From positions 3,968,001-4,032,000 of the forward strand of contig NZ_JAPEOQ010000001.1 of assembly GCF_026341035.1 (NCBI RefSeq): 64,000 bases of DNA, given 5' to 3'. The notes under the pieces were generated by a model that was not told the origin of the DNA, made no database searches, and saw only the letters and a list, made by a program, of their open reading frames with translations. The translations under genes were made by a program, and so were the position numbers. The DNA is from Streptomyces sp. NBC_01016. Its GTDB lineage: Bacteria > Actinomycetota > Actinomycetes > Streptomycetales > Streptomycetaceae. Positions 25,115 to 33,389 of the stretch are shown piece by piece (position 1 is the stretch's first letter; the number at the start of each line of letters is the position of its first letter).

Positions 25115-27964
25115 GTGACCGAAAGATCTGCACTCCACCCCGGCTCCGCCGCCCCCGACGGCAAGCGCGTCGACGAGCTGCTCGCCCGGCTCTCGCTCGA
25201 CGAACGCATCGCGCTCCTGCACCAGTTCGCGCCCGCGGTCCCGCGCCTCGACCTCGCCGCGTTCCGCACCGGACAGGAGGCACTGCACGGCGTCGCGTGG
25301 ATGGGAGGGGCCACCGTCTTCCCGCAGGCCGTCGGCCTCGGAGCCACCTGGAACGACGAGCTGCTGCACCGGATCGGTACGGCCGTCTCCGCGGAGGCCC
25401 GCGCGATGCGGCAGCACGACGACCGGGTCGGCCTCAACGTCTGGGCGCCCGTGGTGAATCTGCTGCGCAACCCGCTGTGGGGCAGGAACGAAGAGGGCTA
25501 CGCCGAGGACCCCCACCTCACCGCCGCGATCGCCACGGCGTACACCCGCGGCCTGCGCGGCGACCACCCCGAGTACTGGCGCACGGCCCCCGTCCTCAAG
25601 CACTGGCTCGCCCACAACAACGAGACGGACCGGGACACCTCCAACGCCTCCGTGCGCCCACGGGTGCTGCACGAGTACGACCTCCGGGCGTTCAAGCGGC
25701 CCGTCGAGGCGGGCGCGGTGGCCGGAGTCATGCCCGCCTACAACCTCGTCAACGGCCGCCCCAACCACGTATCGCCGTATCTGCGCGAGCAGTTGAGAAC
25801 CTGGACCGACGACGAGCTCCTCGTCTGCTCCGACGCGGGCGCGCCCAGCAACCTCGTCGACTCCGAGCACTACTTCGCCACGCACGAGGAGGCCGTCGCC
25901 GCCGCCCTGCGCGCGGGAGTCGACAGCTTCACCGACCACGGCACCGACTCCTCGACGATCGTCGGGCGGCTGCGACGCGCGTACGACCAGGGGCTGATCT
26001 CCGAGGCCGACATCGACGCGGCCGTGCGCAGACAGCTCGAAGTACGGGCCCGTCTTGGCGAGTTCGCGGACACCGACCCCTTCGACCAGGACTGGGGCTT
26101 CGACGCCGACGCCCATCGCGCGCTCGCCCAGGAGGCCGCCGAGCAGGCGATCGTGCTGCTCAAGAACGACGGCCTGCTGCCGCTCGCCGAGCACACCCGG
26201 ATCGCGGTGGTCGGCCTGCTCGCCGACGAGTGCAAGACGGACTGGTACAGCGGCACCCTCATCCGCCGCTCGACACCCCTCGACGGGCTGCGGGAACGTT
26301 TCGGCGCGGAGCGCGTCACGTACGCGGAGGGCGCGGACCGGGTGCGGCTGCGGTGCGCCGAGGGGTGGGTGTGCGTCCCCGAGGTACGGGACGAGGTGGC
26401 CTCCAAGGTCTCCGGTGCCGAGGTCGAGTCCGATGTCTCCGGTGCGGCCCTCGACCCCGCGCTGATCGCCGGTCGCACCGACCTGCCGCCGCTCCGCGTC
26501 TCGCCGTCCGCCGAGGGCGCCGAACTCGCCCTGGTCGACTGGGGATCCGGCGTCCGCACGCTCCGCGCACCCGACGGCCACTACCTCTCGGTCGCCGACG
26601 ACGGCTACGTCCGGGCCTCCGCCGAGCGGCCGGGCGGCTGGGTCGTCCAGGAGACGTACACGTTCGAACCGCACGGAAACGGTCACCTCCTCAGGCACGC
26701 AGGGACGGGTCGGTACGTGTCGGTCGCCGCCGACGGCCTGAAGGTTGCCGACCAGGGCACGGTTTTCGAGGTCGACGTCATAGAGCGCGGAGCCGATGCC
26801 GTGGCCAGGGTGGCCGCCGACGCGGACGTGGTGCTCGTCTTCGCGGGCAACGACCCGCACATCAACGGCCGCGAGACCGAGGACCGCACGACCCTCGAAC
26901 TCCCGCCACAGCAGGTGGAGTTGTGGCGCACGGCCCGCGCCGCCAACCCGCGCACGGCCCTCGCCCTCGTCTCCTCGTACCCGTACGCCGTCCCCGACGC
27001 GGACACCGAACTGCCCGCCCTGCTGTGGACCGCGCACGGCGGCCAGGCCGCGGGCCGCGCACTCGCCCGCGTCCTCGCAGGCGGCGTGAGCCCGGCGGGC
27101 CGGCTCCCGCAGACCTGGTACGCGGCCGACACCGACCTGCCCGGCCTCCTTGACTACGACATCATCGGCTCGCGCCAGACGTACCTCTACTTCGAGGGCG
27201 CACCGCTCTACCCGTTCGGACACGGCCTGTCCTACGCGCGGTTCACCTACGACGCGCTGTTCGTGTCCTGCCCGGACGACCTGACGGTGGAGGTCACCTT
27301 CACCGTCACGAACACGGGCTCGCGCACGGCCGACGAGGTGCCGCAGCTGTATCTGCGGGCGGTGGACGCCGCCGTGCCGCGCCCGCGCCGGCAACTCGTC
27401 GGGCACCGCCGCATCACCCTTGGCGCCGGGGCGTCGGAGCGCGTCACCTTCCGCGTTCCGGTCGCCGAGTTCGGCCACTGGGACGTCGCGCGCGGCCGCT
27501 GGAGCGTCACCGAGGGAGCGTACGAACTGCTCGTCGGCGCCTCCAGTGCGGACATCCGCCTCGCCGAGACCCTGCGCATGGACGGCGACGCGCCCGCTCC
27601 GCGCCCCGCCCTCACCGAGGGCCTTGCCGCGGCGACGTACGACGAGCGGCGCGGCGACATCGAGATCGTCGACCGCACGAAGACACACGGCGACGCCGTG
27701 ACCGGAACGGGTGAACTCCTCTACAGGGAATGCGACTTCGGGGCGGAAGGTGTCTCGGCGGTGCGCCTCGACGTCGCGGGCGAGGGGGCCGTGGATGTGG
27801 TCGACGGCCCTCGCGTCGAGGTGCCCGCGACCGGCGGACCGTACGACTACGTCACCGTCGACGCGCCCTTCGTCGCCACCGGAGTGCGCGATCTGCGCGT
27901 CCGGCTGGGCGGTGGCGTCCGCCTGGCGCGCATCAACTTCGCCCAGCGGGGGACCGGTGCATGA
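25115..27964 (+). CDS. Glycoside hydrolase family 3 beta-glycosidase with inserted beta-trefoil-like segment
   Basis: A 949-residue enzyme starting at GTG 25115 after AAGGGA. The N-terminal barrel (ERIALLHQFAPAVPRLD; KHWLAHNNETDRDTSNASV) carries the nucleophile Asp at about residue 240 in LLVCSDAGAPSNLV. The alpha/beta sandwich begins EQAIVLLKNDGLLPL. Residues ~470-560 contain fascin/ricin-like repeats (GHYLSVADDG; GRYVSVAADG) embedded in that sandwich. A fibronectin-III-like domain follows (TNTGSRTADEVPQLYLRAV), then ~120 residues that may bind carbohydrate. No signal peptide, so it is intracellular. It is divergent from the importer and shares its operators. Family specificities include beta-glucosidase, xylosidase and arabinopyranosidase; the substrate is not resolvable here. 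Confidence 0.88.
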   Translation: MTERSALHPGSAAPDGKRVDELLARLSLDERIALLHQFAPAVPRLDLAAFRTGQEALHGVAWMGGATVFPQAVGLGATWNDELLHRIGTAVSAEARAMRQHDDRVGLNVWAPVVNLLRNPLWGRNEEGYAEDPHLTAAIATAYTRGLRGDHPEYWRTAPVLKHWLAHNNETDRDTSNASVRPRVLHEYDLRAFKRPVEAGAVAGVMPAYNLVNGRPNHVSPYLREQLRTWTDDELLVCSDAGAPSNLVDSEHYFATHEEAVAAALRAGVDSFTDHGTDSSTIVGRLRRAYDQGLISEADIDAAVRRQLEVRARLGEFADTDPFDQDWGFDADAHRALAQEAAEQAIVLLKNDGLLPLAEHTRIAVVGLLADECKTDWYSGTLIRRSTPLDGLRERFGAERVTYAEGADRVRLRCAEGWVCVPEVRDEVASKVSGAEVESDVSGAALDPALIAGRTDLPPLRVSPSAEGAELALVDWGSGVRTLRAPDGHYLSVADDGYVRASAERPGGWVVQETYTFEPHGNGHLLRHAGTGRYVSVAADGLKVADQGTVFEVDVIERGADAVARVAADADVVLVFAGNDPHINGRETEDRTTLELPPQQVELWRTARAANPRTALALVSSYPYAVPDADTELPALLWTAHGGQAAGRALARVLAGGVSPAGRLPQTWYAADTDLPGLLDYDIIGSRQTYLYFEGAPLYPFGHGLSYARFTYDALFVSCPDDLTVEVTFTVTNTGSRTADEVPQLYLRAVDAAVPRPRRQLVGHRRITLGAGASERVTFRVPVAEFGHWDVARGRWSVTEGAYELLVGASSADIRLAETLRMDGDAPAPRPALTEGLAAATYDERRGDIEIVDRTKTHGDAVTGTGELLYRECDFGAEGVSAVRLDVAGEGAVDVVDGPRVEVPATGGPYDYVTVDAPFVATGVRDLRVRLGGGVRLARINFAQRGTGA

Positions 27965-28004
27965 GGGCACGGGGGCGGGGGTGACACCACATCCCAGACG
28001 TGAG

Positions 28005-28023
28005 TAAGGTGAGCCTTACCTAA
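28005..28023 (+). promoter_or_regulatory. Iron box (DmdR/IdeR-type operator)
   Basis: TAAGGTGAGCCTTACCTAA matches the actinobacterial iron-box consensus TTAGGTTAGGCTAACCTAA at 15 of 19 positions and lies 14 bases before the DUF2470 start. It should bind the DtxR-family iron repressor DmdR1/IdeR, giving expression under iron limitation. This agrees with the downstream siderophore-interacting protein. Confidence 0.8.
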
Positions 28024-28036
28024 GTTTGGAGTGGAG

Positions 28037-28744
28037 ATGGTCAACCCAGTGGCGCACCAGGAGCTCACCCCCGCCGAGCGGGCGCGGACGATCCTCGCCG
28101 CGGCCGACACCTTGACCCTGACCCTGACCACCACGACCGAGGCCCGGCTTCGGCTGGACTGCGTGGGGCTCTACGCCGTGGACGCCGCGTCCCGGCTCAT
28201 CCTGCTCGACCCCGCGGACCCCCGGCTGACCGCGGCGCTCGCCACGGCGCCGCACTCGGGCCTCGCCGCGTACGCGGAGTTCACGGACGTGGCCCCCGTC
28301 GTCGTACGCGACCGGGTGCGGGCCCGCCTCGCCTTCAGCGGGCGCCTCGGGGGTGCGGGTCCCGACACCCTGGTGTTCCGTCCCGCGCGGGCCGCCTTCG
28401 CCGAGGACGACTCCGTGCGCGTCCTGGACGTGACGGAACTCGCCGCGGCGGCGCCCGACCCGCTGGCAGGGGTCGAGGCGGAACTGCTCTCGCACCTGGA
28501 CACGGGCCACGCGGACCTGCTCGTCCAACTCGCGGAAATGGCCGGGGATCTGGACCTGTCCGAGGTGGCGGACATCCGGCCCGTACGCCTCGACCGCAGG
28601 GGTCTCGTCCTGCGCCTCGAACGCGCCGCCGAGGAGTACGAGGACGTCCGCATCACCTTCCACACCCCCGCGATCGGCCCCCACGAAGTGGGCCACCGCA
28701 TCCAGGAACTCCTCGACGTCGCGGCCGCCCGCGCGCACCGCTGA
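28037..28744 (+). CDS. DUF2470 domain protein
   Basis: A 235-residue cytoplasmic protein. The N-terminal half resembles a split-barrel FMN-binding/pyridoxamine-oxidase-like fold (AARSILAA-like start TPAERARTILAAADTL; LRLDCVGLYAVDAASR). The C-terminal ~90 residues are the DUF2470 type: VEAELLSHLDTGHADLLVQL, then IRPVRLDRRGLVLRLERA. Related proteins handle heme or flavin. The ATG at 28037 has GGAG six bases upstream; GTG at 28031 is an alternative. It is directly preceded by an iron box and followed after 11 bases by a siderophore-interacting reductase, so it probably helps iron or heme utilisation. Confidence 0.8.
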   Translation: MVNPVAHQELTPAERARTILAAADTLTLTLTTTTEARLRLDCVGLYAVDAASRLILLDPADPRLTAALATAPHSGLAAYAEFTDVAPVVVRDRVRARLAFSGRLGGAGPDTLVFRPARAAFAEDDSVRVLDVTELAAAAPDPLAGVEAELLSHLDTGHADLLVQLAEMAGDLDLSEVADIRPVRLDRRGLVLRLERAAEEYEDVRITFHTPAIGPHEVGHRIQELLDVAAARAHR

Positions 28745-28755
28745 ACGGAGGCGCC

Positions 28756-29592
28756 ATGCAGCGCGGCAACATCACCGCCACCCGCGTCAAGCCCGAGTCG
28801 GCGCGGCCCCTGCGCCTGCACGTCCTGCGCAGCGAACGCCTCTCGCCGCACTTCGTCCGGGTCACCCTCGGGGGCGGTGACATCGCGCACTTCCGGCCGA
28901 TGGGCTACGACCAGTGGTTCCGTCTCTTCCTCCCGGCGGGGCCCGACGCGGACGCCTCGCTCGGCCGGGTCCCTGACCGGCTGAGTGCGGTCAGCTACCT
29001 GAAACTCCTCGGCGGCCCCAAGGAATCCCGGCCCGTCCTGCGCAACTACACGGTCCGCGCGCATCGCGCCGAAGGCCCCCAGGGTCCGGAGCTGGACGTC
29101 GACTTCGTGCTCCACGGCCACGACGACGAGGCCGCCGCAGGACCCGCCGCGACCTGGGCGAGCAACTGCGGACCCGGCGACGCGGTCGTCCTCGTCGACG
29201 AGGGCACCGGCTTCAACATGCCCGAGGGAATCGGCCAAGTCGCCCTCACCGCCGACGAGTCGGGCGTGCCCGCGCTCGCAGGTGTGCTCGCCTCGCTGCC
29301 CGCAGACACCACGGGCTGGGCCGTCGCGGAAGTGCCGACCGCCGAGGACCGCCAGAAACTCACGGCGCCGCCCGGTGTGGAGGTCATGTGGGTCGACCGG
29401 GGCGACGACACGACCCCGCCGGTGCCCGGTGCGACGGCCCTGGACCGCGTCCGTCAACTTCCGCTTCCCAAGGGTCCGTTGTACGGGTGGGCGGTCGGGG
29501 AGTCGGGGCTCGCCACCGGGGTGCGCCGGCACTGGGTGGCTCAGGGGGTACCGAAGGACCGCATCATGTTCTGCGGGTACTGGAAACACTGA
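28756..29592 (+). CDS. Siderophore-interacting protein (FAD-dependent ferric reductase)
   Basis: A 278-residue flavoprotein of the ViuB/SIP family. The FAD-binding barrel is marked by LSPHFVRVTLGGGDIAHF and RPVLRNYTVRAHR, the latter being the RxYT motif that holds the flavin. The C-terminal NAD(P)H-like domain ends YGWAVGESGLATGVRRHWV then IMFCGYWKH. These enzymes reduce ferric siderophores in the cytoplasm to release iron. GGAGG precedes the ATG. It is coupled to the DUF2470 gene under one iron box. No siderophore synthesis or transport gene is within the window. Confidence 0.92.
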   Translation: MQRGNITATRVKPESARPLRLHVLRSERLSPHFVRVTLGGGDIAHFRPMGYDQWFRLFLPAGPDADASLGRVPDRLSAVSYLKLLGGPKESRPVLRNYTVRAHRAEGPQGPELDVDFVLHGHDDEAAAGPAATWASNCGPGDAVVLVDEGTGFNMPEGIGQVALTADESGVPALAGVLASLPADTTGWAVAEVPTAEDRQKLTAPPGVEVMWVDRGDDTTPPVPGATALDRVRQLPLPKGPLYGWAVGESGLATGVRRHWVAQGVPKDRIMFCGYWKH

Positions 29593-29783
29593 GCGCCTGC
29601 GTCTGCGCCAGGGGGGGGCGGGCTCGGCCGTTCGGACGAACAGCGCCCCATGCACGTCGAGTGGAACACCATGAACTCGCTGCTTTCCCCGAGCGACTAC
29701 GGGAACGCGGCGTACAAGCGGTCCGGTGCCGGGGGCGTGAGCACGCGGCAGCCGCCGGACGGGGCCCCGGCGGCTGAACCGCT

Positions 29784-29824
29784 CTCAGCGATCGAGTCTT
29801 GGCTGTCGAGACTCAGCGATCGAG
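29784..29824. repeat. 13-base direct repeat with hairpin at the MFS 3' end
   Basis: CTCAGCGATCGAG occurs at 29784-29796 and 29812-29824, the second copy covering the MFS stop codon. Between them GAGTCT (29794-29799) can pair with AGACTC (29809-29814). It may be a terminator for the converging SIP and MFS genes or a slippage duplication. Confidence 0.45.
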
Positions 29825-31087
29825 CTCCCGGTGCGCGCTCTCCGGGAGCCGCAGATACACGACCGAGGACACGAGGCACAGCACGGCGACGTACCAGGGG
29901 AAGAGCCCGCTGTGCCCGAGGTCCTTGAACAGCGTGCCCATGTACGGCGCCGTGCCACCGAACAGCGCCACCGTCAGCGAGTACGGGAAGCCGATGCCCG
30001 CCGCCCGCACCCGCGCCGGGAACACCTCCGCGTTGACCGCGGCCGAGATCGATGTGAAGCCGGTCAGCAGCACCATGCCGGCGCACTGCGTGAACAGCAG
30101 CGAGGCGAAGGAACCCGTCAGCGAGTGCAGCAACGGCACGCTCAGCAGCGCGAACCCGAGCCCGAAGAACAGCAGCAGCGGCTTGCGGCCGAAGCGGTCG
30201 GAGAGCATCCCGCCGATCGGCTGCAGCAGCGCGAAGAACGCCAGCGAGATCGTGCCCACGGTCAGCGCCTGCGACTTGTCGATGTCCGTGTTCAACTCCG
30301 CGTACGTCGGCAGGTACGAGGTCCACGTGTAGTACGCGAGCGTGCCGCCGGCCGTGATGCCGCAGATGAGCAGCGACTGGCGCGGGTACTGACGCAGCGC
30401 GTCGAACAGCCCCGGCCGCTCGTGCACCTCGCTCCGCGTCTCCTGCGCGCCCTGCCGGATCCAGAACCCGACAAGGCTGAGCACGGCCCCCGCGAGGAAC
30501 GGCACCCGCCACCCCCAGCCGTCCATCTGCCCCTCGGCGAGCGTGGCCACGAGCACCGCGGCGACGCCGGACGCGATCAACTGCCCGATGGACGTGGACA
30601 CATACTGGAACGACGAGAACAGCCCGCGCCGTCCGGGCCCCGCGGACTCCACGAGAAACGTCGTCGACGCCGCGAACTCCCCTCCCACGGACAGCCCTTG
30701 AAGCAGCCGGGCAAGGACCAGCACGATCGGCGCGAGCACCCCCACCGACGCGTACGTCGGCGTGATCCCGACCAGCAGACTGCTGCCACCCATCAGCAGA
30801 ATGGTCACCGTCAACGCGGCCCGCCGCCCACGCCGGTCGGCGACGGCCCCCATCACCAGCCCACCCACCGGCCGCATGAAGAACCCGACCGCGAACACCG
30901 CGAAGGTGGCGAGCAACGGAACGAGCGAGTTCTCGGCACCCTTCGGAAACACCTGATCGGCGATGTACGTCGCCAGAAAGGTGTACGCATACCAGTCGTA
31001 CCACTCGACGGCATTGCCGACGGAGGCGGCGAGCAGTTGCCTGACCGGGTGGGTCGGCGGGGCGGCGGTCTTGATCGTCTCTGTCAT
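29813..31087 (-). CDS. MFS transporter, metabolite:H+ symporter (MHS) type
   Basis: A 424-residue permease with 12 hydrophobic helices. The MHS signature is clear: LLAASVGNAVEWYDWYAYTF in helix 1, GFFMRPVGGLVMGAVADRRG after helix 2, and ARLLQGLSVGGEFAASTTFL in helix 4. Family members (KgtP, ShiA, ProP) take up organic acids, shikimate or betaine with protons. The ATG 31087 was preferred to upstream in-frame ATGs because TAGCGT sits seven bases before it, a leaderless-type promoter. It stands alone between an iron gene pair and a YCII-like gene, so its substrate cannot be inferred from context. Confidence 0.88.
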   Translation of the reverse strand: MTETIKTAAPPTHPVRQLLAASVGNAVEWYDWYAYTFLATYIADQVFPKGAENSLVPLLATFAVFAVGFFMRPVGGLVMGAVADRRGRRAALTVTILLMGGSSLLVGITPTYASVGVLAPIVLVLARLLQGLSVGGEFAASTTFLVESAGPGRRGLFSSFQYVSTSIGQLIASGVAAVLVATLAEGQMDGWGWRVPFLAGAVLSLVGFWIRQGAQETRSEVHERPGLFDALRQYPRQSLLICGITAGGTLAYYTWTSYLPTYAELNTDIDKSQALTVGTISLAFFALLQPIGGMLSDRFGRKPLLLFFGLGFALLSVPLLHSLTGSFASLLFTQCAGMVLLTGFTSISAAVNAEVFPARVRAAGIGFPYSLTVALFGGTAPYMGTLFKDLGHSGLFPWYVAVLCLVSSVVYLRLPESAHRELDR

Positions 31088-31251
31088 GATCCTGACGCTA
31101 ACCGCGCGAAGTGCCTGTTCACGATCGGTTTGACGGAGTCGACACATCGCCGTCACCCGGGACGTTCCGCCGCCGGACCGATGACAACCGACCATGCGGT
31201 GCCCATCATTGGCCGAGCGCATCGAGAAGTGTCGAGAAATGAGGGGACATC

Positions 31252-31590
31252 ATGAGCACAACCGTGACCGACGAACAGATTCAGGCTCTGGCCGCGACCG
31301 CGAAGCCCTACAGCCTGGCGATCCTTCAGTGGGGCCCGGAGCGGACCATGGACGGCGCGGGCGCGATCGAGCTCGAACACCAGCGGCGCATGGTGTCGCT
31401 GCGTGCTGAAGGGGTGATCGCGATCCTGTGTCCGGTCGGCTCGGACACCGTGGCCGGCGTCGCGATCATGACCGTGTCGGCCGAGGAGGCCGAGAAGATC
31501 ATGGCCGGGGACCCCTGTGTGCAGGCCGGGATGATGCGCTGCGAGGTTCACCCGTGCCACGGCTTTCCCGGAGACGCCCTCCCCGTGTGA
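31252..31590 (+). CDS. YCII-like small protein
   Basis: A 112-residue cytoplasmic protein starting MSTTVTDEQIQALAATAKPY after a GAGGGG ribosome-binding site. The middle section (QRRMVSLRAEGVIAILCPVG, VAIMTVSAEEAEKIMAGDPC) resembles the ferredoxin-like YCII/EthD-type fold. The C-terminus MMRCEVHPCHGFPGD carries two Cys and two His in a compact cluster that might bind metal. The exact activity is unknown. A ~49-base copy of its 3' end recurs about 1.07 kb downstream at 32632-32680. Confidence 0.6.
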   Translation: MSTTVTDEQIQALAATAKPYSLAILQWGPERTMDGAGAIELEHQRRMVSLRAEGVIAILCPVGSDTVAGVAIMTVSAEEAEKIMAGDPCVQAGMMRCEVHPCHGFPGDALPV

Positions 31591-31668
31591 ACGGTCGCGG
31601 CCAGGGGTGTCGGTATCCCGACGAGGAACCACCACGGGACCTCGGATGTGGTGGTGCGCCACATCACG
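31561..31668 (-). pseudogene. Duplication relic: YCII tail joined to a fragment of the DUF1648 gene
   Basis: 31561-31609 aligns without gaps to 32632-32680 at about 43 of 49 positions; 31606-31668 aligns to 32801-32866, inside the intact DUF1648 gene, at about 58 of 63 positions with one three-base deletion. Translated on the minus strand the second piece reads VMWRTTTSEVPWWFLVGIPT, clearly derived from the intact protein's VMWRTTTTPEVPWWFFVGIL. The reading frame has no start nearby. It is a decayed second copy left after a segmental duplication. Confidence 0.8.
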
Positions 31669-31789
31669 CCGGGCCGCAGCAGTCCCGCAGGCTCCCCGCT
31701 GCCTGCCGGGCCGTGATCGACGAACGCCATCAGCGGTTGGTGTCCACGATGACCTGCCCGCCGTTGTTCGAGGCTGAACGCCCCGTGGG

Positions 31790-32482
31790 TCAGGAGGCGG
31801 CGGTTTCGGGGCGGGCTGGCAGGCGGATGCGGCGTCCGGCGGGGTCGAGGGCCGTCATGGCGGCGCCCAGGGCGGCTCCGACGAGCAGGCCCACGCCGTG
31901 GTTGTTGGCCATCACGCAGAGCACGAGTCCCGCGGCCGGCACGAGCAGCGCAAGGCGGCGGAGTCCGGGATTCGGGCCGCGCAGGGCGCAGACGGTGGCG
32001 AGCGCGCCGACCAGGCCGCAGATGGCGACCGAGTTGCCACCGCCGTGCGGGTTCCAGGCCTCCATGCTCACCGCCTGCGCCGCCACGCCGGGGAGCAGGT
32101 AGAGCGTGAGGGTGCTGACGGAGCCGAAGACGCGCTGGGCGACGGGGGCGACCGCGATCAGCGCCGCCAGATTGAACAGGAGTTGCAGCCGGCCGCTGGA
32201 CTGGATCAGCAGCGCCGTACCGGCGCGCCACCACGCACCGTCGGGCCGTCTTTCCAGGTGGCCGGTCAAGCTTGGCCAGATGGTCTGCGCGACGTTGAAG
32301 GCCGCCATCACCCCGACCATGGCGGCCGCGGTCACGGGTATCGGCGGGCGCCAGGCGCGCAGGACGGACGGCACCCGGCTCCGCGGCCCGGCCGGTGCGG
32401 CGAGGGAGGAGTCGAGCACCTTGAGGCCCGGGCCGACCACGGCGGCGGCGCAGGCGTACAGGGTCAGGTCGTGCACGTTCAT
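31790..32482 (-). CDS. Rhomboid-like integral membrane protein
   Basis: A 230-residue membrane protein with about six helices. It shows rhomboid-type landmarks in modified form: GRLQLLFNLAALIAVAPVAQ with Asn104 where rhomboids have HxxxN, NPHGGGNSVAICGLVGAL with Ser151 where they have GxSG, and ANNHGVGLLVGAAL with His195 in the last core helix. Ser151/His195 could form the catalytic dyad, but the residue two after the Ser is Ala rather than Gly, so it may be inactive. No strong ribosome-binding site is seen before ATG 32482. The gene is bracketed by duplication relics at 31561-31668 and 32632-32680. Confidence 0.62.
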   Translation of the reverse strand: MNVHDLTLYACAAAVVGPGLKVLDSSLAAPAGPRSRVPSVLRAWRPPIPVTAAAMVGVMAAFNVAQTIWPSLTGHLERRPDGAWWRAGTALLIQSSGRLQLLFNLAALIAVAPVAQRVFGSVSTLTLYLLPGVAAQAVSMEAWNPHGGGNSVAICGLVGALATVCALRGPNPGLRRLALLVPAAGLVLCVMANNHGVGLLVGAALGAAMTALDPAGRRIRLPARPETAAS

Positions 32483-32631
32483 CCCGGCTCTGCTCTCTCG
32501 TGGGACCGCGGCCGCGGGAGGTCGTGGTCGGCGGGTCGTGCGGTGTCGTGAGAGCCACCGTAGCCACAAGCGGGGTCCCTGGGGCCGTTCTGCTGTCAGG
32601 GCCGCTTCAGCCGTGTACGTGCGGATGTCAT

Positions 32632-32680
32632 GGCTTCCCCGGAGACGCCCTCCCCGCGTGAACGGCTCCGGCCCGGGGTG
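32632..32680 (+). pseudogene. Relic of the YCII-like gene 3' end
   Basis: These 49 bases match the stop-codon region of the YCII-like gene (31561-31609) at about 43 positions but have no intact gene body upstream. They sit just before the DUF1648 gene, in the same relative position as in the first copy, supporting an ancestral YCII-DUF1648 unit that duplicated and then lost complementary halves. The rest of 32483-32697 shows no other feature. Confidence 0.7.
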
Positions 32681-32697
32681 GCCGTTGTTGGACGGCC

Positions 32698-33270
32698 TTA
32701 GCGGTTGCCGCGCTCGGAACCGGCGGCGGCGTGGAGTTTGTTGCCCTGTCGGCGGTCCTGTACGCCCACGGCGAGTGTGAGGGCCGCGCCGATCGCGATC
32801 GGTGTCAGGATCCCGACGAAGAACCACCACGGGACCTCGGGCGTGGTGGTGGTGCGCCACATCACGATGTTGGCGATGACAAAGGACAGCCCGATTCCGA
32901 TGTTGGTGACGAGCAGTGCCACGGCCATCCGGCGGGCTCCGGTGCGTGTCGCGGGGCGTTGGCTGCCGCCGATCGCGAACCGGGGTTCGCCGTCGGGCAG
33001 TTCGGCGGCCGGCGTGGCCCGCAGCAGCAGCGCGGCGGTGACGGGCAGCAGCACGGTCACACCCGCGTAGACGAAGACGAGGGTGAACGCGGCGCCCACG
33101 CTCTTGTCCGTCCAGGCGTCCACGCCACCGCCGCCGATGTGCTGCGGGATGCGGTCGGGAAGGTGCGGATACACGGCGACGCCCCAGGCGACCATCCCGG
33201 CCAGCAGCAACACGCCGGCCGCCAGCCAGGCCCAGGGGAAGCGCGGCGGGGTGTACGTGGCTTCCGGCAT
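32698..33270 (-). CDS. DUF1648 domain membrane protein
   Basis: A 190-residue membrane protein. After MPEATYTPPRFPWAWLAAG comes the DUF1648 hallmark HLPDRIPQHIGGGGVDAWTD immediately after the first helix, followed by three more helices (FTLVFVYAGVTVLLPVTAAL; MAVALLVTNIGIGLSFVIAN; FFVGILTPIAIGAALTLAVG). Proteins with this domain resemble SdpI-type immunity or sensor proteins, but function is unproven. The start may instead be ATG 33300, which has AAAGG upstream and adds ten residues; 33270 is preferred because PEATYTPPRFPW looks like the conserved N-terminus. A fragment of this gene is duplicated at 31606-31668. Confidence 0.72.
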   Translation of the reverse strand: MPEATYTPPRFPWAWLAAGVLLLAGMVAWGVAVYPHLPDRIPQHIGGGGVDAWTDKSVGAAFTLVFVYAGVTVLLPVTAALLLRATPAAELPDGEPRFAIGGSQRPATRTGARRMAVALLVTNIGIGLSFVIANIVMWRTTTTPEVPWWFFVGILTPIAIGAALTLAVGVQDRRQGNKLHAAAGSERGNR

Positions 33271-33389
33271 GTTCCCATTGTGGGGGATCTCGGGCCGCAT
33301 GAACCTTTCCCGGGACCGGCAGTGATCCACGGCCGCCGGCTGCCGGGAACGAGCCGTCCGGTGACCGTCCCTACGCCCCCGCCGTGCGG

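Noticed and set aside
29650..29928. Small frame starting MHVEWNTMNSLLSPSDYGNA
   Set aside because: The first residues look coding-like, but there is no ribosome-binding site, it runs deep into the MFS gene antisense, and the rest is low complexity.
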